Shown: positions 5,663 through 7,362 of the stretch, one piece after another | Position numbering within the stretch: position 1 is the first letter of the stretch | Layout: each line of letters starts with the position of its first letter | From: Planctomycetota bacterium | Lineage (GTDB): Bacteria; Planctomycetota; Phycisphaerae; Phycisphaerales; Phycisphaeraceae | Length of the DNA stretch: 7,362 bases | Direction: 5' to 3' | NCBI GenBank assembly: GCA_029267795.1 | Contig: JAJUHR010000088.1 | Span: forward strand, 1-7,362 | Translations under genes and position numbers: made by a program | Notes under the pieces: model-generated | The model's database searches: none | The model's input: only the letters and a program-made list of their open reading frames with translations | Told to the model about the DNA's origin: nothing

Positions 5663-5677
5663 GTGCGCAGAGCGCAC
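5663..5677 (-). terminator. Possible weak terminator of the kinase gene
   Basis: On the minus strand GTGCGC-TCT-GCGCAC starts about 15 bases after the kinase stop and is followed by CTTCTTGT. The stem is short and the T-tract poor. A similar GTGCGC-ACA-GCGCAC dyad lies at 6973-6987, so it may be repeat-derived. Confidence 0.3.
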
Positions 5678-5691
5678 GCTACGGCGGCGGA

Positions 5692-6852
5692 TCAAGCTTG
5701 GGGCTCGGGCAGGTGTTCACAGAAGTCGGCCAGTTGTTGGGCGTTGGGGCTGGCGGCGTTGCGGACGTAGTAGCCGCTGACGGCGGTGCCCAGGCAGAGG
5801 GTCTGGGTGAGATCGAGCCCGGCGAGCTGACCGAGGACGAAGCCGGCGTTGAAGTGGTCGCCTGCGCCGGTGGAGATTTTCGGTTGCTGCACGTAAGGCC
5901 CGGCGAAGGCGGCGGCGGCGATTGAATCGCCCTGCCGGCATGCGGCGGCGGCGGCGGATCGTGTGTGGATCACCACACTGAAGAGCCCCATCGCCCGGCA
6001 GAGCGCTTCGGCCAGGGGTTCGATGTGTTGTTCGGGATCGGCGGGGTGGGGCAAGTCGAGGGCGGCGGCGACCTGGACGGACTCTTTGAGGTTCAAACCG
6101 AGGGTGACGTGGACGTGCCGGGTCATAGCGGAGAGCTGGCCGAGGGCTTCGCGGAGGTCGGCGGCAGTGCGTTTTTCCGGGTCGGCCAGGTCGACGAAGA
6201 CGTGGCGGCGGCCGTCAGGGGCGCCGGCGAGCGGGTGCAGCGCGGGCAGGATTTTTTCGGTCATTTCCCGCCAAATCTCGCCGATGCGGGGCAGCATGGT
6301 CCAATTCACCATGCCGATCAGGTGGGAACGGGCAACGAGGCCCTTGAACCGCTGGGCGCCGACGACTTGGTCGAGTCGCTGCCAGTTTACGGCGAAGAGG
6401 GTCTGGAGCTTGCCGAACATCAGCTTACCGTCGGTGAACTCCAGGGCGTCGGTGCGGGCGGGGTCGGCGATGGGGATGCATTCGGCGTGATGGGCCAAGT
6501 CGGCGAAGACGGGGTGCGGATCGGGGTATCCCACGGCCCCCACGTAGGTCACGGGCAGGCCTACGGCGGCCAGGGCGTTGGCCATGATCGGGCCGTTGCC
6601 GCCGAGTTTTTCGAGCTTGACGACCAGCTCGTAGTTGGAGCTTTTGCCGGCGGCGGCGGCGATTTTTCGGCTGAATTGCTCGATGGTTTGGACGGGATCG
6701 TACCGGTGGATGTCGTAGCGCTTGTCGACCACGGCGATGATCGAATCCACGAACCCGTCGAAGCCGATCATTACCGGGCACTGACGGAGCTGGCTAACGA
6801 ATCGCCTTAGGCCCTGTGCTGCCTGGCGGGCGGTGGCCGCTCGCTGAGTCAT
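5692..6852 (-). CDS. PfkB/ribokinase-family carbohydrate kinase, substrate unknown
   Basis: The 386-residue product is somewhat longer than typical PfkB kinases (about 300-340). The fold markers are present in order: FDGFVDSIIAVVD (31-43) at the first strand where the substrate is gripped, LGGNGPIMANALAAVGLPV (83-101) with the GGNG motif, TYVGAVGYPD (102-111), LGLNLKES (251-258) in the nucleotide-site strand, and the C-terminal signature STGAGDHFNAGF (327-338). Asp332 in GAGD is the expected catalytic base. It should transfer the ATP gamma-phosphate to a sugar or sugar-like hydroxyl in the cytoplasm. The substrate cannot be told from sequence: the region 140-245 between the substrate and nucleotide lobes is unlike ribokinase or fructokinase as I know them. 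The start is supported by AGGAG at 6862-6866, 9 bases before the ATG. A TAAACT about 55 bases upstream could be a -10, without a good -35. The gene stands alone between two copies of a composite repeat. Confidence 0.88.
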   Translation of the reverse strand: MTQRAATARQAAQGLRRFVSQLRQCPVMIGFDGFVDSIIAVVDKRYDIHRYDPVQTIEQFSRKIAAAAGKSSNYELVVKLEKLGGNGPIMANALAAVGLPVTYVGAVGYPDPHPVFADLAHHAECIPIADPARTDALEFTDGKLMFGKLQTLFAVNWQRLDQVVGAQRFKGLVARSHLIGMVNWTMLPRIGEIWREMTEKILPALHPLAGAPDGRRHVFVDLADPEKRTAADLREALGQLSAMTRHVHVTLGLNLKESVQVAAALDLPHPADPEQHIEPLAEALCRAMGLFSVVIHTRSAAAAACRQGDSIAAAAFAGPYVQQPKISTGAGDHFNAGFVLGQLAGLDLTQTLCLGTAVSGYYVRNAASPNAQQLADFCEHLPEPQA

Positions 6853-6972
6853 GAGTTTGGGCTCCTGGGGGTTGGTATCGAAGCTGCGGTGGCTGCGGTT
6901 TTTTTAGTTTAACGAGTCGCGTCGGGGATGGCGGGGATCGTGGGGCCGGGGGTTGCCACCCGCGGCCAGGTG

Positions 6973-7187
6973 GTGCGCACAGCGCACCCGACGAAGAAGG
7001 ATTCGGCGGGGCGATGGCATGGCCTACCGCCCCAGGCACGCGGCGGTAAGGTCAGACACTGACAAACAAGTTTGTCAGTGGCACCCGGCGGAGCATCCGA
7101 GCACAAGGCGGACGATGCACCCTCACCCGGCCTCTGCCTCGAGAGAGAGGGGGTAAAAAAAGCGCGGTTTTGCACTCGCGGCTACTG
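6973..7187 (+). repeat. Composite repeat, copy 2 (5' side of the kinase gene)
   Basis: Same modules and orientation as the copy at 5426-5628: GTGCGC-ACA-GCGCACCC at 6973-6989, a variable stretch, the core at 7030-7086 with the invariant dyad, the second core at 7111-7154, an A-tract of seven (7155-7161), and a tail ending CGCGGCTACTGG. The tail overlaps the last codons of the acetyltransferase gene: its TAG is at 7182-7184. The rest of the spacer, 6853-6972, holds only the kinase ribosome site and a poor promoter candidate. Confidence 0.8.
7057..7080. repeat. Perfect 24-bp dyad, copy 2
   Basis: The same 11-base arms (CACTGACAAAC / GTTTGTCAGTG) around AA as at 5508-5531, with no difference over 24 bases. 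The bases just left of it differ between copies at 4 of 27 positions, while GGCACCC to the right is conserved. Confidence 0.85.
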
Positions 7188-7362
7188 GGGGATGGAGGGG
7201 AGCGATTCGTCGGAGGGGTCGGGGGAAGCTGCGGGGCGGTGCAGATCGGGGGGGTCTTGCCAGCGAACGACCTCCCAAAACGGTTGAGGTTGGTTCGATT
7301 CGAGCACGCTCAGGTGGCATTTGTGAATCCCACGGGCATGGAGCTTGTGGAATGCTTTGTCG
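7182..7362 (-). CDS. GNAT-family N-acetyltransferase, C-terminal fragment (5' end outside window)
   Basis: The minus-strand frame is open from the right edge to a TAG at 7182-7184, giving the last 59 residues. KAFHKLHARGIHKCHLSVL followed by ESNQPQPFWEVVRWQDPPDL fits the C-terminal part of GNAT enzymes, where a beta strand (KCHLSV) is followed by N..x..FW...GW and a final strand. Here the usual Gly before Trp is Arg (VRW). After the domain comes a Pro/Ser/Asp-rich tail (RPAASPDPSDESLPSIPQ) that is probably disordered. Such enzymes move an acetyl group from acetyl-CoA to an amine on a protein N-terminus or small molecule; the substrate cannot be inferred. The acetyl-CoA-binding motif (RxxGxG/A) would lie outside the window. 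The fold call is reasonable but rests on a fragment. Confidence 0.6.
   Translation of the reverse strand, partial: DKAFHKLHARGIHKCHLSVLESNQPQPFWEVVRWQDPPDLHRPAASPDPSDESLPSIPQ

Noticed and set aside
5965..6810. Plus-strand open frame of 281 codons
   Set aside because: Antisense to the kinase gene, which has intact PfkB motifs; typical mirror frame in high-GC DNA.
5508..7080. Repeated dyads considered as a CRISPR array or integron attachment sites
   Set aside because: There are only two copies, far apart with a gene between, no regular short spacers, and no cas or integrase gene in the window.

Overview
The window is GC-rich bacterial chromosome with seven supported protein genes. Six lie on the minus strand and one on the plus strand. 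The best phylum guess is Planctomycetota, possibly Phycisphaerae. The clues are a two-cysteine-pair zinc-ribbon leading into a long proline-rich linker and membrane helices, a DnaB that begins with a short Pro/Thr-rich tail before its LFDKLPPHALEAE segment, a small FabI, an S4 without zinc cysteines, and many short dyad repeats between genes. This is inferred from sequence style alone.

Layout from left to right: (1) 1-1155 minus, 5' part of a zinc-ribbon / Pro-rich / membrane protein that runs off the left edge. (2) 1156-1355, a spacer with a 9-nt GC-rich repeat and a possible small gene that would need a one-base frameshift. (3) 1356-2141 minus, fabI, enoyl-ACP reductase. (4) 2247-2846 minus, rpsD, ribosomal protein S4, with a good sigma-70-type promoter just upstream. 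(5) 2847-3283, a divergent spacer with promoter signals for both sides. (6) 3284-3667 plus, a small predicted lipoprotein of unknown function. (7) 3780-5192 minus, dnaB, replicative helicase, converging on the lipoprotein gene. (8) 5193-5691, a gene-free spacer packed with dyad repeats. (9) 5692-6852 minus, a PfkB/ribokinase-family sugar kinase. (10) 6853-7181, a spacer with a second copy of the composite repeat. (11) 7182-7362 minus, the C-terminal end of a GNAT-type acetyltransferase that runs off the right edge.

The protein genes are mostly housekeeping: fatty-acid elongation, ribosome assembly and DNA replication. They do not form one pathway. rpsD and fabI may be co-transcribed because they share orientation, are 105 bp apart and have no strong terminator between them. 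The kinase, helicase and acetyltransferase genes are separated by repeat-rich spacers and look like independent units.

No new defence, mobile or secondary-metabolite system is visible. The most unusual structure is a composite repeat of roughly 200 bp, present twice in direct orientation on either side of the kinase gene. Each copy carries an identical 24-bp dyad, a CTCGAG-centred dyad and an A-tract, in the same order. A second family of short hairpins ending in CCCTAYRAG is scattered around dnaB. The second point of interest is the possible frameshifted small gene between fabI and the zinc-ribbon gene.
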